Shown here: positions 7,015 through 13,540 of the stretch, in pieces
Position numbering within the stretch: position 1 is the first letter of the stretch
Layout of the letters: every line of letters starts with the position of its first letter
Assembly: GCA_025350945.1 (NCBI GenBank)
Contig: JANXWW010000138.1
Coordinates: 1-16,285, forward strand
Reading direction: 5' to 3'
DNA length: 16,285 nucleotides
From: Burkholderiales bacterium
Lineage (GTDB): Bacteria; Pseudomonadota; Gammaproteobacteria; Burkholderiales; Usitatibacteraceae
The notes under the pieces: generated by a model
What the model was told of the DNA's origin: nothing
The model's database searches: none
What the model saw: only the letters and a program-made list of their open reading frames with translations
Position numbers and translations under genes: made by a program

Positions 7015-8349
7015 ATGCCCTCCCATCTTGCCGTCCGTCTTGCCGTCCGCCTCGCCGTCCGCCTAGCAACACTATTCATCGCTACCGCCATCATCATCAC
7101 CTCAGCCGCTTTTGCAGCCCCTCTGGCAGCCCCTCTGGCAGCCCCCGATCAAGCCGTGCTCACCCTCGCCAGCAAACATCAGCAACCCTTGCTAGATACC
7201 CTCAAAGAGCTTGTCAATATTGAGTCGGGCAGTGGCGAGGGCGAAGGGCTCGACCGGATTTCGCAGCTCATTGCCGACCGTCTGAAAGATTTGGGTGGCG
7301 AGGTGGAATTTATCGAGCCGGGTGCAGATGCGTATCGCATGCACGATACCCCCGCAAAAATCGGCCGCATGGTGAAGGCGATATTCAAAGGCACAGGCAG
7401 CAAAAAAATACTGCTGATCGCGCACATGGACACCGTGTACTTGAAAGGCATGCTCGCCAATCAGCCATTCCGTATCGACAGCAATCGTGCGTATGGCTTG
7501 GGCATTGGCGATGACAAAGCGGGCATTGCGGTCATCCTGCATACGCTGTCGATCCTGAAAACGATGAATTTTCGCGAGTACGGCATGCTGACTGTGCTCA
7601 TCAATGGCGACGAGGAAATCAGCTCACCCGGCAGCCGCACGACATTAGCCAAGCTCGGCGCAGAGCATGATCTGACGATGTCGCACGAAGGCTCACCCGT
7701 CGCCTCGGATAATTTGTCATTGGCCACCGCAGGTATCGCCGCCGTCACGTTAAAAGTGACCGGCAAGGCTTCGCATGCGGGCTCAGCCCCGGAAAGAGGC
7801 CGCAACGCGATCTATGAATTGGCGCACCAAATGTTGCAGACCAAGGATTTCTCAAATCCCGTCACCGGCGTAAAAATGAACTGGACCATGATCAGCGGCG
7901 GCACCAATCGCAACGTGATTCCGGCCGAGGCCAGTGGCGCGGCAGATGTCCGCGTCATCCGCATATCCGACTACGAAGGGCTGGAGAAACGCATCCGCGA
8001 AACGATTACCAAACAACTGATCCCCGATACCAAGATCGACATGACCTTCGAACGCCGGCGTCCACCGCTGGAACTCAACGCCAGCGCCGCCGCCATCGCC
8101 AAACACGCGCAAACCATCTACGCCGAGCTCGGCAAGGAATTGAAAGTCACCGATACCGTCGCTGGCGGTGGAACCGATGCCGCCTTTGCCGCGCTGGGCA
8201 ACACGAAGCCAGTTATCGAACGTTTCGGGCTACTGAGCTTTGGCGCGCATTCGAACGACAACGAATACATTCACATCGATTCGATTGAGCCGAGACTTTA
8301 TTTGGCGACGCGATTGATTATGGATGTGGCGCGGGGAAGGGTGAATTGA
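7015..8349 (+). CDS. Exported M20 glutamate carboxypeptidase (CPG2-like)
   Basis: A zinc exopeptidase of family M20A most similar in pattern to carboxypeptidase G2, which removes C-terminal glutamate from folates and peptides. It has 444 residues from ATG 7015 against about 415 for CPG2. A Sec signal peptide fills about residues 1-40. It is odd in being built from repeats: LAVR three times before the hydrophobic core, and APLA units around the cleavage site. Catalytic residues are in order: His137 (HMDTVY), Asp166 (AYGLGIGDDKAG, very close to the CPG2 pattern), Glu200-Glu201 (GDEEISS; Glu200 the general base), Glu225 (SHEGSP) and His412 (FGAHSNDNEYIH). The lid/dimerisation domain begins near VTLKVTGKASHAGSAPERG. 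All metal ligands are present, so activity is expected. The location is probably periplasm or outside the cell. Folate as substrate is inference; aminoacylase-like or other glutamyl substrates are possible. Confidence 0.92.
   Translation: MPSHLAVRLAVRLAVRLATLFIATAIIITSAAFAAPLAAPLAAPDQAVLTLASKHQQPLLDTLKELVNIESGSGEGEGLDRISQLIADRLKDLGGEVEFIEPGADAYRMHDTPAKIGRMVKAIFKGTGSKKILLIAHMDTVYLKGMLANQPFRIDSNRAYGLGIGDDKAGIAVILHTLSILKTMNFREYGMLTVLINGDEEISSPGSRTTLAKLGAEHDLTMSHEGSPVASDNLSLATAGIAAVTLKVTGKASHAGSAPERGRNAIYELAHQMLQTKDFSNPVTGVKMNWTMISGGTNRNVIPAEASGAADVRVIRISDYEGLEKRIRETITKQLIPDTKIDMTFERRRPPLELNASAAAIAKHAQTIYAELGKELKVTDTVAGGGTDAAFAALGNTKPVIERFGLLSFGAHSNDNEYIHIDSIEPRLYLATRLIMDVARGRVN
7027..7062 (+). 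repeat. 12-bp tandem repeat, three copies, in signal peptide
   Basis: Three adjacent 12-mers, CTTGCCGTCCGT, CTTGCCGTCCGC and CTCGCCGTCCGC, differ at one or two positions and encode LAVR each time. They sit in the positively charged n-region of the peptidase signal peptide. The unit is a multiple of three, so copy number can change without breaking the frame. Confidence 0.9.
7114..7146 (+). repeat. 12-bp tandem repeat around the signal cleavage site
   Basis: GCAGCCCCTCTG occurs twice in a row (7114-7137), followed by a partial third copy GCAGCCCCC. It encodes Ala-Ala-Pro-Leu units next to the likely signal peptidase site. It has the same unit length as the repeat 50 bases upstream but a different sequence, so the two arose separately. 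Confidence 0.85.
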
Positions 8350-8530
8350 GGGTGGTTTTTGTGACGAAGTGACGGGCGATTTATCGGGGTGGTCTCGGGC
8401 TATTAGCATTAGGATGGCGACCTCCATTTTTGAGCGCCACAGTTCAGCTTTAAGGCGAGTGAGTACAGCCTGCTCAGGACTGACTGCACGGCGGCCAGCA
8501 GCCTCAGTAAGCGGCCCCGCTTCATATTAA

Positions 8531-9538
8531 CTACGCGCCAACCACCCGCCCATTCAAGGGATAGACCGGATCGTTATAGCCGGGTGTTGACGGATGACCG
8601 GACGACACGAGTGAATTTACAAACGTTTCGTCTTCGTCAGAAATCACGATATCCAACGCACCGAAATAATCCTGCCACTGGGCGAATGTTCGCGGGCCGG
8701 CGATGACGGCACTGACTGTTTTGTTCGCTAACACCCACGCGGTGGCGAAGTGGGCAAGGGCGATATTTTTTTTCTCGCAATAGGCTTTGAGCGTTTGCGC
8801 GATGGCAAGGGACTCTTCGCGGAATTCGGTTTCCATGATTCGTTTGTCGCCGCGACCCACTCGTGTATTCACATCAGGCTTAACACCCGGCGCGTACTTG
8901 CCGGTGAGCACGCCGCGCGCAATCGGGCTGTAGGGCACCACGCCGATGCCGTAGTGCGCGCACGCAGGAAGCACTTCAACTTCGGGCTGGCGATTGAGCA
9001 GGTTGTAGTAGGGCTGGCAGACAACTGGGCCGGGCATGTTTAACTGACTGGCAAGATGCATCATTTCGGCGATGCGCCAACCGCGAAAATTTGACACACC
9101 CCAATAGCGGATTTTGCCGTCGCGCAGAAGCGCTTCAATTGATCGCATCGCTTCACTCAAATCCATGCCGTTGAAATCGCGATGCATGTAATAGATGTCA
9201 ATGTAGTCTGTGCCGAGGCGTTTCAGGCTTGCCTCGCATTCGCGCGCGACCCATGTGCTCGAGTATTTTGCTTCGTTTAATTTCTCGCTCATTTTGTTGC
9301 CGACTTTGGTGGCGAGCACCCATTGGTCGCGATCTTTTTTCAACAGTTCGCCGACTATTGTTTCCGACTTGCCGACTGAATAAACGTCGGCAGTATCGAT
9401 AAAATTCACGCCATGCTCGCGCGCATGCGCGACGATATTGCTTGCCTCAGTAGTGTCAGTTTGATCGCCGAACATCATGGTGCCCAAACACAGGCGGGAA
9501 ACGGAAAGAGCGGACTTGCCCAGGTTTTCGTATTTCAT
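8531..9538 (-). CDS. Aldo/keto reductase
   Basis: A cytoplasmic NADPH-dependent oxidoreductase of the AKR superfamily, 335 residues, with the (beta/alpha)8-barrel pattern. The catalytic tetrad is complete: Asp48 (NFIDTADVY), Tyr53, Lys78 (VLATKVG) and His119 (YYMHRDF). The C-terminal cofactor region is visible in VVPYSPIARGVLTGKY and in AVIAGPRTFAQWQD. It resembles the Tas/YajO and beta-subunit-like group that reduces aldehydes and ketones; the substrate is unknown. The start is ATG at 9538 with a modest GGA six bases upstream. It lies 24 bases after the pilin-like gene on the same strand and is probably the last gene of a tetR-pilin-reductase unit. No clear terminator follows: the GC-rich hairpin at 8509-8522 has no T-run. 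Confidence 0.93.
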   Translation of the reverse strand: MKYENLGKSALSVSRLCLGTMMFGDQTDTTEASNIVAHAREHGVNFIDTADVYSVGKSETIVGELLKKDRDQWVLATKVGNKMSEKLNEAKYSSTWVARECEASLKRLGTDYIDIYYMHRDFNGMDLSEAMRSIEALLRDGKIRYWGVSNFRGWRIAEMMHLASQLNMPGPVVCQPYYNLLNRQPEVEVLPACAHYGIGVVPYSPIARGVLTGKYAPGVKPDVNTRVGRGDKRIMETEFREESLAIAQTLKAYCEKKNIALAHFATAWVLANKTVSAVIAGPRTFAQWQDYFGALDIVISDEDETFVNSLVSSGHPSTPGYNDPVYPLNGRVVGA

Positions 9539-9562
9539 GATTAATCCAAACGAAAATGAAAA

Positions 9563-10078
9563 TTAACCGCAACCGCCAGGCAGCATATTGCCGGGCAGGG
9601 TGGTTTCATTGCGCCCTTGTACCGTCATACCATTGGGCGGTGCTTTGCCGCCGCATACCCAGGCGATGGGCACCGTCGGCGCATCAACGACGATAGCGGG
9701 TTGCCATGTGAGCTTTTTGCTCTTGACGGCGCTGTACGCGCTGTTGCCAAATGTCATCGTCACGGCACCATCAACCACCGTCACATTGGTGACGTAATTG
9801 CCAATAATTTTGTTGGCAGGTGGGACATTTGCTGCGGCGTTATCGGCGGGCATTTTACCTTCGCGGCGATAGAAACTTGCTACGCCATCACGGGCCAGAT
9901 CGGCCAGCGGCATGCTTTCCTTAATTTGCTGACGCACCACGCCTTGATAAAGCGTGGGCACGGCGGTGAGTGCCAAGATCGCGATGATCGCGACGACGAC
10001 CATGATTTCGATCAATGTGAATGCGGATTGGGAACGCTTCAATTTACAACCGTGCACTAAATCGTTGGCAGTACTCAC
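9563..10078 (-). CDS. Type IV pilin-like protein with Ala at the cleavage site
   Basis: A 171-residue prepilin. The N-terminus is basic (KLKRSQSA) and is followed by FTLIEIMVVVAIIAILAL, the conserved hydrophobic N-terminal helix of type IV pilins and pseudopilins, with the usual Glu at mature position 5. Prepilin peptidase normally cuts after Gly; here the residue before Phe20 is Ala19, which is unusual. After the helix come LYQGVVRQQIKESMPLADLA and a C-terminal domain with PAIVVDAPTVPIAWVCGGKAP. Cys142 and Cys170 near the end fit a pilin D-loop disulphide. The frame opens with GTG at 10078, overlapping the tetR stop by four bases (GTGA). An in-frame TTG at residue 13 would give a shorter, more typical leader (MKRSQSA). 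No assembly genes (pilB, pilC, pilD, pilQ) are nearby, so it must use machinery encoded elsewhere. It could be a major or minor pilin or a pseudopilin. Confidence 0.85.
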   Translation of the reverse strand: MSTANDLVHGCKLKRSQSAFTLIEIMVVVAIIAILALTAVPTLYQGVVRQQIKESMPLADLARDGVASFYRREGKMPADNAAANVPPANKIIGNYVTNVTVVDGAVTMTFGNSAYSAVKSKKLTWQPAIVVDAPTVPIAWVCGGKAPPNGMTVQGRNETTLPGNMLPGGCG

Positions 10079-10713
10079 CGACTGCCAGCCACGGTGACCT
10101 TTGGAGCCCCTGCCAAGCCATCAAAACACCCGGTGATCATGTGGGCGATGATTGTTTCGTTATCGAGCGCGGAATACAGTCTGAGATAGTCGACCGCCGG
10201 ATCACACGAGCGCGCGTAAAAGCTGAACAGAATCACTTCATCGGGCAAGTCGCTGCGCAATTCACCTGCTTTTTTTCCAAGTGCAACGATATCACTCAGC
10301 AAATCGTTCAGCTTTAGTACTTTGGTGACATAGCCCATATTTTTTGTGAGCATCTCCCGTACCTGCGGGCTGGTGGCGGGCAGGTAAGGCAGGCCGCCGC
10401 CTAAGCGAACACGCAATGCCCAGCCGAGGACAAGTTTCATCTTGGCCAGGGGCGACTCTGCGGGTGGCAACTGATCGACAAAATCCAATGCGCCTTCAAT
10501 CAGCCGAATCATCGCCGCGCCGACGAGCTGCTCTTTCGAGACGAAGTGCTTGTACAGGCTCGGCTTGGCGATGCCGACATCGGCGGCGACCTCATCCATG
10601 GTCATTAAATCAAAGCCTTTTTGCGCCAATAAACGATGCGCAGCGTCAAGGATCGCGTCTTCGCGCAGCTTAAATGTCTGTTCTTTAAAGGAAATTTTGT
10701 CTAGGATACGCAT
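10075..10713 (-). CDS. TetR/AcrR-family transcriptional regulator
   Basis: A 212-residue dimeric repressor. The N-terminal helix-turn-helix is clear: AILDAAHRLLAQKGFDLMTM, then DEVAADVGIAKPSLYKHFVS and KEQLV, where the GIAKPSLYKHF recognition helix is typical of TetR. The rest is a helical ligand-binding domain of about 140 residues, too variable to suggest a ligand. I start it at ATG 10713 (MRILDKISFKEQ). The frame is open to a TTG at 10752, but those 13 codons include a copy of the putative operator half-site at 10735-10743 and are more likely promoter. The stop TGA at 10077-10075 overlaps the GTG of the pilin-like gene, which implies translational coupling. It is divergent from the fasciclin gene, with a strong palindrome in the shared gap, so it probably regulates itself and its neighbours. 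Confidence 0.9.
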   Translation of the reverse strand: MRILDKISFKEQTFKLREDAILDAAHRLLAQKGFDLMTMDEVAADVGIAKPSLYKHFVSKEQLVGAAMIRLIEGALDFVDQLPPAESPLAKMKLVLGWALRVRLGGGLPYLPATSPQVREMLTKNMGYVTKVLKLNDLLSDIVALGKKAGELRSDLPDEVILFSFYARSCDPAVDYLRLYSALDNETIIAHMITGCFDGLAGAPKVTVAGSR

Positions 10714-10734
10714 TGGTAAATTATTTGAACTTAT

Positions 10735-10743
10735 CGGTAACAA
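10735..10743. promoter_or_regulatory. Second copy of CGGTAACAA, candidate operator half-site
   Basis: CGGTAACAA here repeats the right half of the palindrome at 10768-10783, exactly 40 bases away and in the same orientation. Two copies on the same face of the helix (close to four turns) would suit cooperative binding by the TetR protein encoded next to it. Confidence 0.35.
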
Positions 10744-10767
10744 ATGATTCAAAATATCGTCAGAAGA

Positions 10768-10783
10768 TTGTAACCGGTAACAA
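10768..10783. promoter_or_regulatory. TetR-type operator candidate TTGTAACCGGTAACAA
   Basis: A 16-bp palindrome matching its reverse complement at 14 of 16 positions, with the core ACCGGT perfect. It lies 55 bases before the tetR start (10713) and 90 bases before the fasciclin start (10873). Length and position fit a TetR-family dimer site controlling both directions. Confidence 0.55.
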
Positions 10784-10872
10784 TAGTTTTTGCTCCGGTC
10801 TTACCCAAACGCTTCTAACTTTAACTACTTTATTACAGATTTATTCGACACATCAACTTTAAGGAAATTCAC

Positions 10873-11355
10873 ATGAAATTTAGCCTACGTTCAAAACTGG
10901 TTTCGTTCGTTGCTGCATCATCAATGTTGGTTGCGGCCGGTGCCTTGGCGCAAGCCAAAGATATCGTCGATACCGCGATTGGTGCAGGATCGTTCAAGAC
11001 TTTGGTCACAGCCATTCAAGCGGCTGGATTGGTTGATACCTTGAAAGGCAAAGGCCCGTTCACCGTATTTGCACCGACTGATGAAGCCTTCGCAAAATTG
11101 CCTCCCGGTACAGTTGAAGGACTACTGAAAGATAAAGCAAAACTGGCGTCGATCTTGACATATCACGTGGTGCCTGCATCCGTGATGGCAAAAGATGTAA
11201 AGCCGGGTGATGTCAAAACGGTTAACGGCAAGTCAATTAAGGTGACTGCAACTGGCGGCAAGGTAATGGTAAATGATGCAACGGTGACAACAACTGACGT
11301 CGCGGCCAGCAACGGTGTGATTCATGTGATTGATACCGTGTTGCTGCCAAAATAA
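10873..11355 (+). CDS. Secreted fasciclin (FAS1) domain protein
   Basis: A 160-residue exported protein made of one FAS1 domain, a fold linked to cell adhesion and matrix interactions. Residues 1-26 are a Sec signal peptide ending GALA before QAKDIV. The FAS1 marks are all there: the H1 box GPFTVFAPTDEAFAKLP, the TYHVVPASV (Tyr-His) motif, the TVNGKSIKV strand, and the closing H2 box SNGVIHVIDTVLLPK. The size equals that of the MPT70-like single-domain bacterial group. The ribosome site AAGGAA at 10861-10866 is six bases before ATG 10873, so the start is firm. It is divergent from the tetR-pilin-reductase unit and downstream of the candidate operator, so it may share that regulator. A strong terminator follows at 11409. 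Confidence 0.95.
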   Translation: MKFSLRSKLVSFVAASSMLVAAGALAQAKDIVDTAIGAGSFKTLVTAIQAAGLVDTLKGKGPFTVFAPTDEAFAKLPPGTVEGLLKDKAKLASILTYHVVPASVMAKDVKPGDVKTVNGKSIKVTATGGKVMVNDATVTTTDVAASNGVIHVIDTVLLPK

Positions 11356-11408
11356 GCACCAAAATATATGCAGAAATAATTTTCAGCTTCAGCATTATTT
11401 TTTGCAAC

Positions 11409-11438
11409 AAAAAAGGCGCATGCAAATGCGCCTTTTTT
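11409..11438. terminator. Bidirectional intrinsic terminator
   Basis: GGCGCAT-GCAA-ATGCGCC is a perfect seven-pair stem with a four-base loop, flanked by six A on the left and six T on the right. It therefore works as an intrinsic terminator on both strands. It lies between the convergent fasciclin gene (stop 11355) and the S15-type hydrolase gene (stop at 11453), ending both. Confidence 0.92.
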
Positions 11439-11452
11439 ATTTGCAGTATTTT

Positions 11453-13468
11453 TTATTTTGTACTGCTAAAACTTCCAATCAAGCCGACCTCAACCCCTGA
11501 AGCCATCGCACCAGCACGATAAACGCGTTGCGTCGCTGCCTTAAAATCTTCTGGCTTTGCATCAGGAATGCGCATGAATACCTGCGGGTTTCGATCCGTC
11601 AGCGGAAACCACGAGCTTTGCACTTGCACCATGATGCGATGGCCGCGACGAAACGTGTGCAGCACATCCGGCATCGTGAACGTTATCGCCTCGGCTTTGC
11701 CGGGTGTGAATGGTTGTGGCGTGACGAAGCTCGCGCGAAACTTTCCGCGAAGCGGTTCACCACGCACCAATTGTTGATAACCGGCGAGCTGAATTTTCGG
11801 TCCTGGCGCATCTTTGGGACGTGCACCGTTTGCTGCGTTCGCTGTTTTTTCGGGCGGTGGTTCCGGCAATTCGCTGGGATAAACATCAATTAATTTCACC
11901 ACCCAATCACTGTCGGTGCCCGACGTTGAAACAAAAATTTTCGGCTTTACCGGGCCTGCAATAGTCACATCTTCTTCCAGCACATCGGTTGAATAAGTGA
12001 GTACATCGGTGCGAGTTGAGGCAAAGCGCTGATCGCCAACCATGTATTCCTGTGGCACGCCACTGGCGGTGTAGGCAATGAAAGGCACCGGTTTGGCAGG
12101 GTCGCTCACATATTCGTCGTATGAGGTTTGTGTGCCTGATGGTGCGCCTGAGGGCGCAGTCGTCCATGATAATTTTCCGGCAGCACCAAAATATAATATT
12201 GTTGGTTTCGCTTCAGCAGGCGGCCATTGCGGATATTGCCGCCAGATATTAGTGCCGGTTTCAAACACATGCGCTTCTGCAAACGGCTCCGCTGGTTTTG
12301 AGCTGATGCCTTTTGCATCATTCGCAGCAGACCGAAGATTTTTCTCAAAAAAAGGAAAAATAATTTTCTTCTGAAAATACTCGCTTGTCTTCGCCGCAAA
12401 ACTCACCATGCCGATGCGCTCACCATCATTGCGCGCCCAGCCGCCGTGCACCCACGGGCCCATCACTAGACCGTTGTAGATGCCAGGATTGTTGGCCTTG
12501 ATCGTGCGATAGGTGGTGAGCGGGCCTTGCGGATCTTCCGCGTCAAACCAGCCGCCGACAGTGAGTACCGATGTTTTGATGTTTTTAAGATGTGCGGCGA
12601 TGTTACGACTTTGCCAAAAATCGTTGTAGGTGTCGTTGGTGATCGTGTCTTTCCACATCACATAATCAGGTTTGTCGATGAGCTTGTTCATGTTTGCGAG
12701 CGTTCCCAGATTCAAAAAAAACTCATAACCATCTTTGGTGCCGTATTCAAACGGGTCCCATTTATTCGGCTTGATAGTTGGATTTTCCTGACGCTTGAAA
12801 CTGGAATAAAAACCGAAATTCGCCGCCAGCATAAACGCGCCTCCGTGATATGAATCATCGTTCATATAGGTGTCGGTCACAGGTGCTTGCGGTGATGCAG
12901 CTTTGATCGCGGGATGTGAATCGATAATGCTGGCCGATACATAAAAGCCCGGATACGAAATTCCCCACAATCCGATGCGCCCGTTGTTGTGCGGAATATT
13001 TTTAAGCAGCCACTCGGCTGAATCAAACATGTCGGTGCTTTCATCAACGTCGGACGCCGATTTTTTTTCCTTATGCGGTGTCATGTCGATGAAATTGCCT
13101 TCGGACATGTAGCGTCCACGCACATCCTGGAAAACAAAAATGTAGCCCGCCCGTTCAAAATCCGGTGATGGCCCGAGCGTTTCGCGATATTGATCCACGC
13201 CATACGGTGCCACGCTGTACGGCGTGCGCACCATTAAAAATGGTGCGGGCTTGCTTGAATCCTTGGGCGCATAGATGGCTGTAAAAAGTTTTTTGCCGTC
13301 GCGCATGGGGATGCGATATTCGTATTTCGTGTAATTCTCTTTGACGTTGTAGGCGGGCGGGGCATCGGGCTTTGGCTGTGCCTGAAGGGCAAATGTGCTG
13401 AGTGCGCTGAATGAAATTAGGCTCGCCATCAGCAGCCGCGCAATATTAGTCAAACAAAGCAACCGCAT
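11453..13468 (-). CDS. Exported CocE/NonD-family (S15-type) serine hydrolase
   Basis: A 671-residue alpha/beta-hydrolase of the X-Pro dipeptidyl-peptidase S15 / CocE-NonD family, which includes cocaine esterase and alpha-amino acid ester hydrolase. A signal peptide spans about residues 1-30 (to ALQAQ). The catalytic triad is Ser171 (LWGISYPGF), Asp309 (GGWFDAEDP) and His341 (GPWVHGGW). The spacing is close to that of alpha-amino acid ester hydrolases. The N-terminal signature PMRDGKKLFTAIYAPKD and QDVRGRYMSEG are family marks, and the C-terminal jelly-roll domain is seen in TYSTDVLEEDVTIAGPVKPK and HTFRRGHRIMVQVQSSWFP. Ester versus peptide-bond activity cannot be told. The start is ATG 13468, with GGGAGA at 13480-13475 six bases upstream; the TTG just before it is not needed. 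It follows the metalloprotease gene on the same strand, but a hairpin lies between. Confidence 0.93.
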   Translation of the reverse strand: MRLLCLTNIARLLMASLISFSALSTFALQAQPKPDAPPAYNVKENYTKYEYRIPMRDGKKLFTAIYAPKDSSKPAPFLMVRTPYSVAPYGVDQYRETLGPSPDFERAGYIFVFQDVRGRYMSEGNFIDMTPHKEKKSASDVDESTDMFDSAEWLLKNIPHNNGRIGLWGISYPGFYVSASIIDSHPAIKAASPQAPVTDTYMNDDSYHGGAFMLAANFGFYSSFKRQENPTIKPNKWDPFEYGTKDGYEFFLNLGTLANMNKLIDKPDYVMWKDTITNDTYNDFWQSRNIAAHLKNIKTSVLTVGGWFDAEDPQGPLTTYRTIKANNPGIYNGLVMGPWVHGGWARNDGERIGMVSFAAKTSEYFQKKIIFPFFEKNLRSAANDAKGISSKPAEPFAEAHVFETGTNIWRQYPQWPPAEAKPTILYFGAAGKLSWTTAPSGAPSGTQTSYDEYVSDPAKPVPFIAYTASGVPQEYMVGDQRFASTRTDVLTYSTDVLEEDVTIAGPVKPKIFVSTSGTDSDWVVKLIDVYPSELPEPPPEKTANAANGARPKDAPGPKIQLAGYQQLVRGEPLRGKFRASFVTPQPFTPGKAEAITFTMPDVLHTFRRGHRIMVQVQSSWFPLTDRNPQVFMRIPDAKPEDFKAATQRVYRAGAMASGVEVGLIGSFSSTK

Positions 13469-13484
13469 CAAAAATCTCCCTAAA

Positions 13485-13524
13485 AATTCGCGTGCAACTT
13501 TGTGCCCAAGCCTTGACGCGAATT
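13485..13524 (-). terminator. Inverted repeat with T-run after the metalloprotease gene
   Basis: On the minus strand AATTCGCGT and ACGCGAATT form a perfect nine-pair stem around a 22-base loop, directly followed by TTTA. It lies between the metalloprotease stop (13541) and the hydrolase start (13468), where a terminator for the first gene would be. The loop is long for an intrinsic terminator, so a protein-binding site for the hydrolase promoter is an alternative. Confidence 0.45.
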
Positions 13525-13540
13525 GTAATTTTATATTTTG

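Noticed and set aside
8509..8522. AAGCGGCCCCGCTT hairpin as terminator of the reductase operon
   Set aside because: Five-pair stem with no T-run on either side; it may be chance in a GC-rich stretch of small repeats.
9617..10060. 147-residue plus-strand frame opposite the pilin gene
   Set aside because: His/Arg/Asp-rich antisense shadow of a clearly recognised pilin sequence.
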